Source: Actinomadura sp. KC216
GTDB taxonomy: Bacteria > Actinomycetota > Actinomycetes > Streptosporangiales > Streptosporangiaceae
Length of the DNA stretch: 34,172 nt
Direction: 5' to 3'
Assembly: GCF_004348535.1 (NCBI RefSeq)
Contig: NZ_SMJX01000063.1
Coordinates: 1 to 34,172 of the forward strand
The notes beneath the pieces were generated by a model. It did no database searches, was not told the origin of the DNA, and saw nothing but the letters and a program-made list of their open reading frames with translations. Numbering within the stretch: position 1 is the first letter of the stretch; every line of letters begins with the position of its first letter. The translations under genes were made by a program, and so were the position numbers. Of this stretch, positions 16,730 to 23,996 are shown in pieces.

Positions 16730-18063
16730 TTCGCTACCTCCTGTGGGTGGTTTTCGGATGTACGCAACGCCGCCAGGCGATTCCGGTACGCCTGGAGTAC
16801 GGGATTCCGGTGCCGGAAGATCCGGCCGGAATCACGGATGTGCTGCGCGGCTTCGAGATCCTGGGAGCGAAGAGCCGCCTCGATCGCGGTGAGTTCGATG
16901 ACGTCGCGCTGAGCGTTGCTGCCACCCATCAGGAACGAGTGGCCGAAGGACCGTGCCAGCCTGGACGAGGCGTCGGCGTAGTCGCCGGTCGTGAACGACC
17001 GGAAGCCGAGGAATATGTCGACTATTTCCGCGGGCATCTTGGTGCCGCGTGACCGGGCCTCTTCCAGAAGGCGGTCGGCCAGGCCGTACTCTCCGACCTG
17101 GCAGTAGGTCATGTACGCGTGGAAGTCGTTGAAGACGTACCAGCTCTCCGTCGCGTAGGGCTTCCAGTTCTGGAAGAGCGACTGCCAGTAGGCGGAGAGG
17201 TCGAGCGAAGGCTTGATCAAGGAGAGGCGCCAGAGCAGCGTCACGGCGTCCAGATCCTCAGCCGATCGCAGTGAGGTCTTCCTGCGTATGCCGAAGCGAT
17301 AGCACGCCAGCACTTCCCCGATGTGCTCTGCGTAGAGCTCGAACAACGCGTAGTGCCACCAGATGTGGATGCGCATGGGCGTCGAGCTGTCCCTGCCGCG
17401 CATGTACTCCCGGATGTAGCGCGCCCCCTCGTCGTGGCGACCCGCCTCGTAGAGGCAATGCACCGTCGCGTGCATCGCGTAGACGTCGTCGGGGTTCAGG
17501 TCCAGCGCGACCTGGCAGCGTTTGATCGCCTCTTTGAGCAGGCCGTTCTCCTCAAGTGCGAACCCGTGCAGGCCGTACAGGTAGCCGATCACCTGGTCAT
17601 CGGGTGCGAAGACCCCGATCGCCCTTGCTATGGAGGTCAGCATGTGCGGTGCGTCGCCGAGATAGAAATCCAGCATGTGCACCGAATAGATCGACACGGC
17701 ATCCCCCGGATACGTGTCGACGATGGACTGGAAGCCGTTTCGCGCGGCGACCAGATCCCCGGCGGTCCAATGACCGATGGCGGAGAGGACGGCCCTGGTC
17801 CGCGCGTCGGTCGGTCCGTTGTCCATGAGAGCGGCGTGGATCGTCGCCGCCTCCATGACCGCTGGGCCCTCCATAGAACACAGAAGGTCTACGGCGAGCA
17901 TGAGCTGGAGTGCTACGGGTGGCGTGAGCTGACCCGAGCGCCGACATCGTTCGTGGTCCAGTCTCATCGAGACCAATTGGACGATGGCCGTCTCGACGAA
18001 CTCCATGTCCGCCGGTCGCTCGACAAGATGCGGGACGCCTCGGGAATCGGTGCGCACTATCAT
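16726..18063 (-). CDS. Tetratricopeptide repeat protein, TTC38-like
   Basis: The 445-residue helical-repeat protein is without signal peptide or membrane helices. TPR-type units are visible, for example FALEENGLLKEAIKRCQVAL with LNPDDVYAMHATVHCLYEAG, and an IHIWWHYALFELY segment. The AMHATVHCLYEAGRHDEG...WWHYALF combination resembles the TTC38 family. Its role is probably scaffolding or substrate handling. Catalysis has not been shown, to my knowledge, for this family. ATG 18063 overlaps the TGA of the MFS gene (ATGA), and its own TGA overlaps the methyltransferase GTG, so stoichiometric production with both neighbours is likely. By eye its third positions are less GC-biased than in flanking genes. 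Confidence 0.8.
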   Translation of the reverse strand: MIVRTDSRGVPHLVERPADMEFVETAIVQLVSMRLDHERCRRSGQLTPPVALQLMLAVDLLCSMEGPAVMEAATIHAALMDNGPTDARTRAVLSAIGHWTAGDLVAARNGFQSIVDTYPGDAVSIYSVHMLDFYLGDAPHMLTSIARAIGVFAPDDQVIGYLYGLHGFALEENGLLKEAIKRCQVALDLNPDDVYAMHATVHCLYEAGRHDEGARYIREYMRGRDSSTPMRIHIWWHYALFELYAEHIGEVLACYRFGIRRKTSLRSAEDLDAVTLLWRLSLIKPSLDLSAYWQSLFQNWKPYATESWYVFNDFHAYMTYCQVGEYGLADRLLEEARSRGTKMPAEIVDIFLGFRSFTTGDYADASSRLARSFGHSFLMGGSNAQRDVIELTAIEAALRSQDLEAAQHIRDSGRIFRHRNPVLQAYRNRLAALRTSENHPQEVAK

Positions 18064-19211
18064 TCGGACACCTCGGTTGCCATAACTCGACTGTTCTGGG
18101 CCTTGAAGATTCGGTGGAACGCGAGAACGAGCATGAGCGTCAGGACGAACGGGGCGAGCCAGATATGGGAGGAGAAGTACTTTCCGCCGGCCAGGACGGC
18201 GGCCAGCAACACGATCGAGCAGGCGTTCGCGTTCGCGACGATCGCACCGACCTGCCGGGGCGAGAAATCCGCGGCCGCTTCCGCGCGAAGGATCACCCGC
18301 AGGGAACCGAAGGAGCATCCGAGCGCGAAGATGGCGACCACCTGCGGCACCCCGAAGGTCGGGGAGAGCAGCCAGACCGCCATCGCGCCGACCACGGCGA
18401 CCGCCACGCCCGGCAGCACCCACCGCACTCTCGGGCTTTTCGTGAGGCGGTGCAGCAGGACTCCCGCGACGGCCATCCCGATGCCGAGAACCATGTCCAG
18501 GACCCCGATGGTGAGCATGCCTTTCCCGTGGGCGATGGCCTGTAGGGGCAGCATGAAGTTGAAGGTTCCGAGGACGGGCCAGACGAGCATGAAGGCAAGG
18601 AGGTACATGACACCGAGGCCGTTCGCGCTCTCCGGCCCGGCCTCCTTCTGCGTCTGCTCCGCAGAAGCCGCGGTCCGCTGCGATCCCAGACTCAGGACCG
18701 CGACGACCGCGAACAGGGCCGCGCAGCCGACCAGCACCAACTCGTCCCGGACCACGCGGGTGAACAGCGGCGCGAACAGCGGCCCCACCATGAGCGCGAC
18801 CTGGTTGACGGTCATGGTCAGCGAGCTGTGCTTGCGCAGGACGATGCCGTCGACCCCGGACGCCTCGTCGTTGAACCACACCTCCCAGGCCGATTCCAGA
18901 AAAAAGAAGAAGACCCACAGGACGAAGTTCAGGGCGACGATCACTTGCACCTGGGCGTAACCGGCCGCCATCAGCAGCAGGGTCACAGAGATCCCGGACA
19001 ACCCGGCGGCGGTCATCCTGGCGCCGCCGGCGATCGGGAGGTAGCGGATCAGCGGCGGGACGAGGACGGCGGGTACGAAGGACAAGGTGGTCGCGATGGC
19101 GAGTGCGTCGTACCCTCCCCCTTGCGCGGAGGCGATGTGCCAGTTCAGGAGCAGCAGCACCACTCCGTTCAGGAATCGGTAGACGCCTGAGTAGAGCGTG
19201 TACCGCTTCAC
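18060..19211 (-). CDS. MFS transporter
   Basis: The 383-residue product has about ten to twelve hydrophobic helices, starting FLNGVVLLLLNWHIA. It has a charged central loop (GSQRTAASAEQTQKEAG) and a FSPRQVGAIVANANA stretch near the end. It is of drug/metabolite exporter type. GTG 19211 overlaps the ATP-grasp TGA, and its own TGA overlaps the TPR ATG. In this operon it most likely exports the finished product and gives self-protection. Import of a precursor cannot be excluded. Confidence 0.85.
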   Translation of the reverse strand: MKRYTLYSGVYRFLNGVVLLLLNWHIASAQGGGYDALAIATTLSFVPAVLVPPLIRYLPIAGGARMTAAGLSGISVTLLLMAAGYAQVQVIVALNFVLWVFFFFLESAWEVWFNDEASGVDGIVLRKHSSLTMTVNQVALMVGPLFAPLFTRVVRDELVLVGCAALFAVVAVLSLGSQRTAASAEQTQKEAGPESANGLGVMYLLAFMLVWPVLGTFNFMLPLQAIAHGKGMLTIGVLDMVLGIGMAVAGVLLHRLTKSPRVRWVLPGVAVAVVGAMAVWLLSPTFGVPQVVAIFALGCSFGSLRVILRAEAAADFSPRQVGAIVANANACSIVLLAAVLAGGKYFSSHIWLAPFVLTLMLVLAFHRIFKAQNSRVMATEVSE

Positions 19212-20470
19212 TCGCCGACCGCATCCTCGATCACGAAGACCTGCTCGGATATCTCCTTCGCGATGGTCACGGGCAGGGAGGTCTTCTCGCCGAACAGCTC
19301 GTCCCATTCGAGCTCGATGAGACCTTCCCTGGTGCTCCAGTTCTTGGCGGCGTGGGACCGGTCGCCGGGCTTGGCGCTGATGTTGATGCTGCGGACCTCG
19401 GGCGGCAGCGGCTTCCCGTCGAGGACGTCCTTGATCCGTCCGGGCGGGGCCTTGAGGAACGCGATCGCGGAGGTCTTGGTGGGCTTCGCGCCGCCGGCGA
19501 CGTCGAAGAGGTCGGACCCGAGATACGAACCGACGTGCAGCCAGTACGGGTTGATCGAGCAGGCCCGCTCGACCTGGTCCATGATCCCGTCGCCGCCGGG
19601 ACGGGCCGCCACCTCGATCACCCACGGCGTCCCGTCCCCGGCGAACTTGATCTCCACGTGGGCGAGCCCCCGGTCGATGCCCAACGCGGCACAGGCCCGC
19701 GTGGCCAGGTCGGTCAGCATGGGGTCTTCGGTGCGGTGGCTCGGCACCAGGTGCGCGATCTCGGCGAACCAGGGCCGGGAGGACAGGTACTTCTCCGTCA
19801 CGGCGAGGACGTGTGCGCGCCCGCGGCCGCAGAGCACTTCGAGGGACACCTCGTCGTCGGAGTCGACGAACCGCTCGACGAGGTACTTGTCGCCGCGGAT
19901 GTCGAACGCGGACCTGTACTTCGCGATGACGGCCTTCGACTCCGCGAGGCCCGCGACCGCCTCCTCCCGCGTGGTGGCGAGGACGACTCCGCCGCTGCCG
20001 CCGAAGTCGTACGGCTTGATGACCACGGGCAGCCCGATGGCCTTGACCGCGTCGAGCAACTCCTGCTCGGACCGCACCAGCTGGGAGCGGGGAGTCGGGA
20101 TGCCGGCGGCGTGGAACGCCTGCTTCATGGCGTGCTTGTTCCGGGCGTTGGTCACGGCCGTGGCGTCCAGGCCGTCCAGCCCCAGGACGCGGTTCACGGT
20201 GCTTGCCGACTCCACCGTCCAGTCGTTGAGCGGGACGACGATTCTCGGGTGCCAGCCCTGGGCGGAGTGTGCGCGGATCGCCGCCAGCAGCGACTCCGCG
20301 TCTTTGGGATCGGCCGCGAGCATGTTGTCGAACGTGCGGTTCGGCTTGCGCACGGCATCTTCTGTGGCCGCCCAGACGGGGAGGTCGGTCGCCTGCTTCG
20401 CCCCCGAGAAGGCCCGTTCACGAAGGTACTGGTCGGCCCCGAGAAGTAAGACGTATTCCTTTGACTGCAT
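19208..20470 (-). CDS. ATP-grasp ligase, L-amino-acid ligase-like
   Basis: The 420-residue product has an N-terminal Rossmann-like preATP-grasp part (YVLLLGADQY), NKHAMKQAFHAAGIPTP, and the ATP-grasp core VVIKPYDFGGSGGV (Lys152 and Gly-rich loop). EVSLEVL (207-213) and the metal/ATP-binding HVEIKF...WVIEVAARPGGD (Glu273, Glu286, Arg290) follow. The C-terminal part contains AIAFLKAPPG, resembling the LAL_C2 module of amino-acid ligases. These enzymes form an acyl phosphate and join it to an amine, often making dipeptides. ATG 20470 has GGAAG 8 bases upstream; two further ATG codons upstream lack an SD. It heads the operon, and the substrates are unknown. Confidence 0.88.
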   Translation of the reverse strand: MQSKEYVLLLGADQYLRERAFSGAKQATDLPVWAATEDAVRKPNRTFDNMLAADPKDAESLLAAIRAHSAQGWHPRIVVPLNDWTVESASTVNRVLGLDGLDATAVTNARNKHAMKQAFHAAGIPTPRSQLVRSEQELLDAVKAIGLPVVIKPYDFGGSGGVVLATTREEAVAGLAESKAVIAKYRSAFDIRGDKYLVERFVDSDDEVSLEVLCGRGRAHVLAVTEKYLSSRPWFAEIAHLVPSHRTEDPMLTDLATRACAALGIDRGLAHVEIKFAGDGTPWVIEVAARPGGDGIMDQVERACSINPYWLHVGSYLGSDLFDVAGGAKPTKTSAIAFLKAPPGRIKDVLDGKPLPPEVRSINISAKPGDRSHAAKNWSTREGLIELEWDELFGEKTSLPVTIAKEISEQVFVIEDAVGE

Positions 20471-21079
20471 GAGCACGCTTCCAATTTGGAGTGGCATGAA
20501 CGTCGTGCACAGGAAGGGAAACGCGTGCATGCTGCAATAGCTCGGCCGGCTGCACTCTCGTCGATTTCCCCGTTACTTACCGGCTACCGGCGGCCACCCC
20601 GACCGGTATGGCCCCCGCACCTGCCGACGCCCCCGTACGCGGGCCCCGGCCACACTGGAACGCCTCATCTACCCCGAGTTCGAGCAGTCCAGCTTCAGCT
20701 TGAGAATCTGTTATCGACGCCCGCGGCGTTCGATTTCGCGGCGTCGGCGGCGAAACGCAGCGGACTCGGCGGCCACGCGGCCCGCCCAACGCGATATTGC
20801 ACGTGAGGTACCTCTCGCATGTCGGAAGCCTCGGATGTCTGGAGCTTGGGTGGGTACCGAAGAATCCATTTAATCGATTGCACGCGGGGGTTCGTCCGCG
20901 ATGCTAACCGGGGCCCGGCGCGGAGATCAAGCTTCCCGAACGCAACCAATGCGATACGGGGGATCAACTGGGTACTTGACCTCGGTGTTTATGCGTGGAA
21001 AGCATACCGAAAATGATCACTGTCCTGATGTGGCCAGCATTGAGATCGGTGCGGGCCGCGCGAAGCAGGCCTCTGAGAA
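20471..21079. other. Long gene-poor region upstream of ATP-grasp operon
   Basis: I find no convincing gene in these roughly 610 bases. GC drops to about half around 20840-20880 (contains TTTAATCGATTG), which suits a promoter region or a junction with foreign DNA. A 10-base palindrome GAGGTACCTC lies at 20805-20814. A plus-strand frame over 20637-20720 reads LERLIYPEFEQSSFSL with coding-like composition but has no start, so it may be a gene remnant. Short open frames on the minus strand lack SD sequences. Confidence 0.45.
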
Positions 21080-21097
21080 CGCCCGCCTAGGCGGGCG
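21080..21097 (-). terminator. Palindromic terminator spanning a stop codon
   Basis: CGCCCGCCTAGGCGGGCG is a perfect 18-base palindrome that includes the TAG stop of the small membrane-protein gene. It can form a stem of about seven pairs with a CTAG loop. There is no U-tract after it. Confidence 0.45.
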
Positions 21098-21410
21098 ATG
21101 AGGTCGGGCGGCCGCGCGGGACGATCAGGGCACCGGCGATCGCGGTCGGGACGGCGACGAGCAGCGTCCAGCCGAGGCGCTGGATACGGGCCTGGTCGCA
21201 GGCCCCGTGGATCGCGATCCGTTCCGTGTCCTTCAGGGGGATTTCGAGGGTCTCCTTGCCGCTCCTGGCGCTGAGGACGGGCGAGCACGTCACCGTCCGG
21301 GCCTTCTCGATCGTCGCGGGGGTCACGGTGATCGAGGCGTTCAGGAGGTAGAGGACGGCGATGGCGCCGACGGCGGCGAGGGCCATCGCGATGTAGTTCA
21401 TGGGCCGCAT
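21087..21410 (-). CDS. Small two-pass membrane protein
   Basis: The 107-residue product is of unknown function. It has an N-terminal helix (about 5-25, IAMALAAVGAIAVLYLL), an outer loop of about 50 residues with two Cys (VTCSPV, GACDQ) that could pair, and a second helix (about 80-98, GWTLLVAVPTAIAGALIV). The ATG at 21410 and the in-frame ATG at 21401 are both possible; neither has a strong SD. It lies downstream of the SSI-like lipoprotein on the same strand, but a hairpin separates them. Confidence 0.6.
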   Translation of the reverse strand: MRPMNYIAMALAAVGAIAVLYLLNASITVTPATIEKARTVTCSPVLSARSGKETLEIPLKDTERIAIHGACDQARIQRLGWTLLVAVPTAIAGALIVPRGRPTSSPA

Positions 21411-21441
21411 GGTGAATCCGAGAACCGATCTGCAAAACGGC

Positions 21442-21469
21442 GGCCCCGCCCGGCGGGCCGGGCGAGGCC
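21442..21469 (-). terminator. Terminator after SSI-like gene
   Basis: The inner arms CGCCCGGC/GCCGGGCG (21447-21464) with a GG loop, plus the outer GGCC/GGCC, form a 12-pair interrupted stem. On the minus strand it is followed closely by a TTTT run. It lies 22 bases past the lipoprotein stop. Confidence 0.6.
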
Positions 21470-21490
21470 GATGGGTGGGGGACGGTTCGG

Positions 21491-21958
21491 TCAGCGGACC
21501 TTCGGCACGGGGCCGAAGAGCGGTCCGACCTTCTCCCAGCGGTCCAGCTGGCAGCCGTCGTCACGCGAGAACTGGGCGTTGACCTTCTTTCCCTGCCAGG
21601 TGCCCTTGACCTTGGCGAGCTCGGGCCCGCCGTAGATCATGGTGCACATCTGATCCTTGGGGACGGGTTTGAAGGGGTCCTGGCCCTTGGCCTTGGCGAG
21701 GGCCGCGCAGGCGTCGGCGGCCTTGGGATGGTCGCCGCCGGGCGGTTCGCAGTTCAGGGTCCAGGTCTTGGCGGGTGCCTCCTTGGAGGCTTTGACATTG
21801 ATGGTGAGGGAGTCCGCCGGCGGGCCGGAGGGCTGCACGGACGTCGTGCCCGAAGGCTGGTCGGCGGGGGTCCCCTTGGCCTGTTCGTCGCCGCAGGCGG
21901 CCAGGGACAGGACCATGGCCAGTCCGGGCGACGCGAAAAGGAGCGTCCGATACCGCAT
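21491..21958 (-). CDS. Subtilisin inhibitor-like (SSI family) lipoprotein
   Basis: The 155-residue product has a signal peptide with lipobox LSLAAC (Cys22), then a Thr/Ser/Pro linker, then an SSI-type inhibitor domain (about 50-150). The domain shows TLNCEPPGG..HPKAADACAAL, the reactive loop QMCTMIYGGP with Met at P1 and Ile at P1' by comparison with SSI (MCPMVYDP), GTWQGKKV, and DGCQLDRW. The four Cys match the two SSI disulfides. SSI proteins inhibit subtilisin-like serine proteases. Most are freely secreted, whereas this one should be tethered to the membrane outer face. It is divergent from the rhodanese gene. Confidence 0.85.
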   Translation of the reverse strand: MRYRTLLFASPGLAMVLSLAACGDEQAKGTPADQPSGTTSVQPSGPPADSLTINVKASKEAPAKTWTLNCEPPGGDHPKAADACAALAKAKGQDPFKPVPKDQMCTMIYGGPELAKVKGTWQGKKVNAQFSRDDGCQLDRWEKVGPLFGPVPKVR

Positions 21959-22004
21959 GGGTGATTCGACGCAAGGGGGCTTCGCGCGGTTCCATGGGGG
22001 TGTG

Positions 22005-22340
22005 ATGAATTTCGGGGACGACGTGCCGGCGGTGGGAGCCGCCGACGTCCCGCAGGACGGCTACCTGCTGGACGTTCGGGAACAGGACGAGTGGGACGCG
22101 GGCCACGCGCCCACGGCCGTCCACATCCCCATGGGCCAGCTGGGTGATCGTGCCGGAGAGGTACCCCGCGATCGGGAGGTCTACGTGATCTGCCGGTCCG
22201 GGGCGCGGTCCGCGCAGGTGACGGGGGCCCTCAACCAGGCGGGTTGGCTGGCCAGGAACGTCGACGGCGGGATGAAGAGCTGGGTCGAGGCGGGCCGTCC
22301 GATGGAGGGCGGCGGCGACGGGGCGCCGTACGTGGCCTGA
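22005..22340 (+). CDS. Rhodanese-like sulfurtransferase domain protein
   Basis: The 111-residue single rhodanese domain has YLLDVREQDEWDAGHAPTAVHIPMGQL, the active-site loop VICRSGARS with the persulfide Cys, and NVDGGMKSWVEAG. It carries sulfane sulfur in sulfur transfer or cyanide detoxification; the acceptor is unknown. A G-rich stretch precedes the ATG. Only 46 bases separate it from the divergent lipoprotein gene. The riboswitch-controlled transporter follows on the same strand but has its own promoter-like sequence. Confidence 0.88.
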   Translation: MNFGDDVPAVGAADVPQDGYLLDVREQDEWDAGHAPTAVHIPMGQLGDRAGEVPRDREVYVICRSGARSAQVTGALNQAGWLARNVDGGMKSWVEAGRPMEGGGDGAPYVA

Positions 22341-22413
22341 AGCGGCCCGGCCGGATGTGGCCGGGGACGGGCGCCGCGCATGATCGGTGGCCTTTGGGGT
22401 GATCTACGCCCTT

Positions 22414-22441
22414 TTGAGGGGAAGTCGGGCGGTTGTACGAT
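22414..22441 (+). promoter_or_regulatory. Probable promoter for the riboswitch transcript
   Basis: TTGAGG (22414-22419) and TACGAT (22436-22441) lie 16 bases apart and fit a housekeeping sigma promoter. Transcription would start near 22448, shortly before the TPP aptamer. Confidence 0.5.
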
Positions 22442-22462
22442 CGGGCCCGACCGATGACCGCG

Positions 22463-22572
22463 GGAGCTCGGGCCGCACCGGAGAGGTGCAAGCCGGGCTG
22501 AGAGGGCGGCCTTAGAGGCGTCGCCGACCGCATGAACCTGTCCGGGTAATGCCGGCGTAGGGAGTGTGCTCC
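22463..22572 (+). promoter_or_regulatory. TPP riboswitch (THI element)
   Basis: The conserved CUGAGA core appears in GGGCTGAGAGGGCG (22495-22508). The second arm is ATGAACCTGTCCGGGTAATG followed by CCGGCGTAGGGAG (to 22564). The 5' GGAGC (22463-22467) can pair with GCTCC (22568-22572) directly before the GTG start. The AGGGAG that serves as SD is therefore part of, or next to, the ligand-stabilised P1/P2 region. Thiamin diphosphate binding would hide the SD, giving translational repression of the transporter. Confidence 0.95.
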
Positions 22573-23919
22573 GTGACGTCCGAGATTGACGCGCGTTCTG
22601 GTGCTGCGCGTCCTAACAATGAGGCTCCGTTCACGCTCGACGAGCCCGCCCCCAGGGTGCTGGGGTTCTGGGACCAGAGCGCCTTCTGGGCGAACCTCGG
22701 GGTCAGCCTTCTGGCCTTCTCCGGCGCCTACACCGTCCTGGCGCCGGACGCCGACGGCCGCCCCACCCTGTCGATCATGGCGGGCATCGCGGCGATGGCC
22801 GTGGGAACGATCCTCGGCGGCCTGATGCTGGGCCTTGCCGCGGTGCCCGGCGCGCGCACCGGCCAGCCCGCGATGGTGCTGCTCCGCGGCTTGTTCGGCG
22901 CGCGGCTGTCGTACGCGCCGACCGTGCTGAACGTCGCGCAGCTCGTCGGCTGGGGGACGTTCGAGCTGATCGTCATCGCGGACGCGGCGCGCGAGCTGTG
23001 GGACGGGGTGCCGCGCTGGGGCTACGTTGTCGCCGCCGGGGCGATCACGACGGTGCTGACCATCTGGCCGCTCGGCTCCGTGCGGATCCTGCGCCGCTAT
23101 GTCACGGTCGCCGTGGGGATAGCGCTGGTCTACTTCTACGTCCAGCTCCTCCGCGAACCGCTGCCCGACCTGACGCAGGGATCGTGGGGCGGCTTCTGGA
23201 TCGGGGCGGACGCGGCGCTGGCGGTGTCGATCTCCTGGGTCCCGGTCGCCGCCGACTACACCCGCCATTCCCGGACGGAACGGGCCGCGTTCGGGGCCGC
23301 CGCCGTCGGATACTCGGTCACGCAGATCGTCGCGTACGTGCTCGGCCTGCTGGCGCTGGCGCTCGTCGCGGGCGACTCGGCGAAGGTCTTCGACCCGTTC
23401 CTGAACGTCACGCTCGGCGTCGTGTTCTTCGCGATCTTCGTGCTGCGCGAGGCGGACCAGTCGTTCGCCGACACCTACTCGACGGCCGTGTCGATCCAGA
23501 ACCTCGTGCCGCGCGCCGACCGCCGCGTGCTGAGCGTCGCGCTCGGCGTGATCGTCACGGTGCTCGCGCTGGTCCTGGACATCGGCGACTACGCCGGATT
23601 CCTGTCACTGATCGGCTCGGTGTTCGTGCCGATGCTCGGCGTGCTGGCCGCCGACTTCTTCCTCGGGCGCCGGAGCCGGGGCGGCTGGGACGCGTCGCGG
23701 ACGGCGCCGTCCCGCTGGGGCATGATCGCCGCCTGGGCGGCCGGGTTCGTCGTGTACCAGCTCATCAACCCCGGCACCGTCAGCCGGTGGGCGGGCTTCT
23801 GGCAGGACGTCCAGGACGCGCTGCGCTTCGAGACGCAGAGCTGGATGAGCGCCTCGCTGCTGTCGTTCCTGGTCGCGGGGGCCGCCGCGCTCCTCATCGG
23901 CAGGGTTGCCAAAAAGTAA
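22573..23919 (+). CDS. cytX: NCS1 family transporter, probable hydroxymethylpyrimidine permease
   Basis: The 448-residue product has about twelve membrane helices. NCS1/CodB-like features are GFWDQSAFWANLGVSLLAF near the start, MVLLRGLFGARLSYAPTVLNVAQLVGWGTFELIVIA, and the substrate-site region SISWVPVAADYTRHSR. An NCS1 protein directly under a TPP riboswitch fits CytX, the proposed HMP transporter for thiamin salvage. The gene symbol rests on that context. GTG 22573 is chosen because AGGGAG lies 8-14 bases upstream. A GTG at 22564 would overlap the SD. Confidence 0.88.
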   Translation: MTSEIDARSGAARPNNEAPFTLDEPAPRVLGFWDQSAFWANLGVSLLAFSGAYTVLAPDADGRPTLSIMAGIAAMAVGTILGGLMLGLAAVPGARTGQPAMVLLRGLFGARLSYAPTVLNVAQLVGWGTFELIVIADAARELWDGVPRWGYVVAAGAITTVLTIWPLGSVRILRRYVTVAVGIALVYFYVQLLREPLPDLTQGSWGGFWIGADAALAVSISWVPVAADYTRHSRTERAAFGAAAVGYSVTQIVAYVLGLLALALVAGDSAKVFDPFLNVTLGVVFFAIFVLREADQSFADTYSTAVSIQNLVPRADRRVLSVALGVIVTVLALVLDIGDYAGFLSLIGSVFVPMLGVLAADFFLGRRSRGGWDASRTAPSRWGMIAAWAAGFVVYQLINPGTVSRWAGFWQDVQDALRFETQSWMSASLLSFLVAGAAALLIGRVAKK

Positions 23920-23996
23920 GGTTCGTGTCCGGCCGACGGGGCGGTGGCAAGTTTCGGCGTAAGTTACCCCGCGCCGGACGGGAGTCCGGTGGCACG

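Noticed and set aside
20577-20789. Possible precursor peptide (70 codons) for the ATP-grasp enzyme
   Set aside because: It would start at TTG without an SD and lacks the conserved leader motifs of ATP-grasp-modified peptides. The ATP-grasp enzyme also looks like an amino-acid ligase rather than a graspetide ligase.
20486-20806. Plus-strand open frame of about 106 codons upstream of the ATP-grasp gene
   Set aside because: No SD, no recognisable domain and mixed codon use; part of it overlaps the other frame that looks more coding-like.
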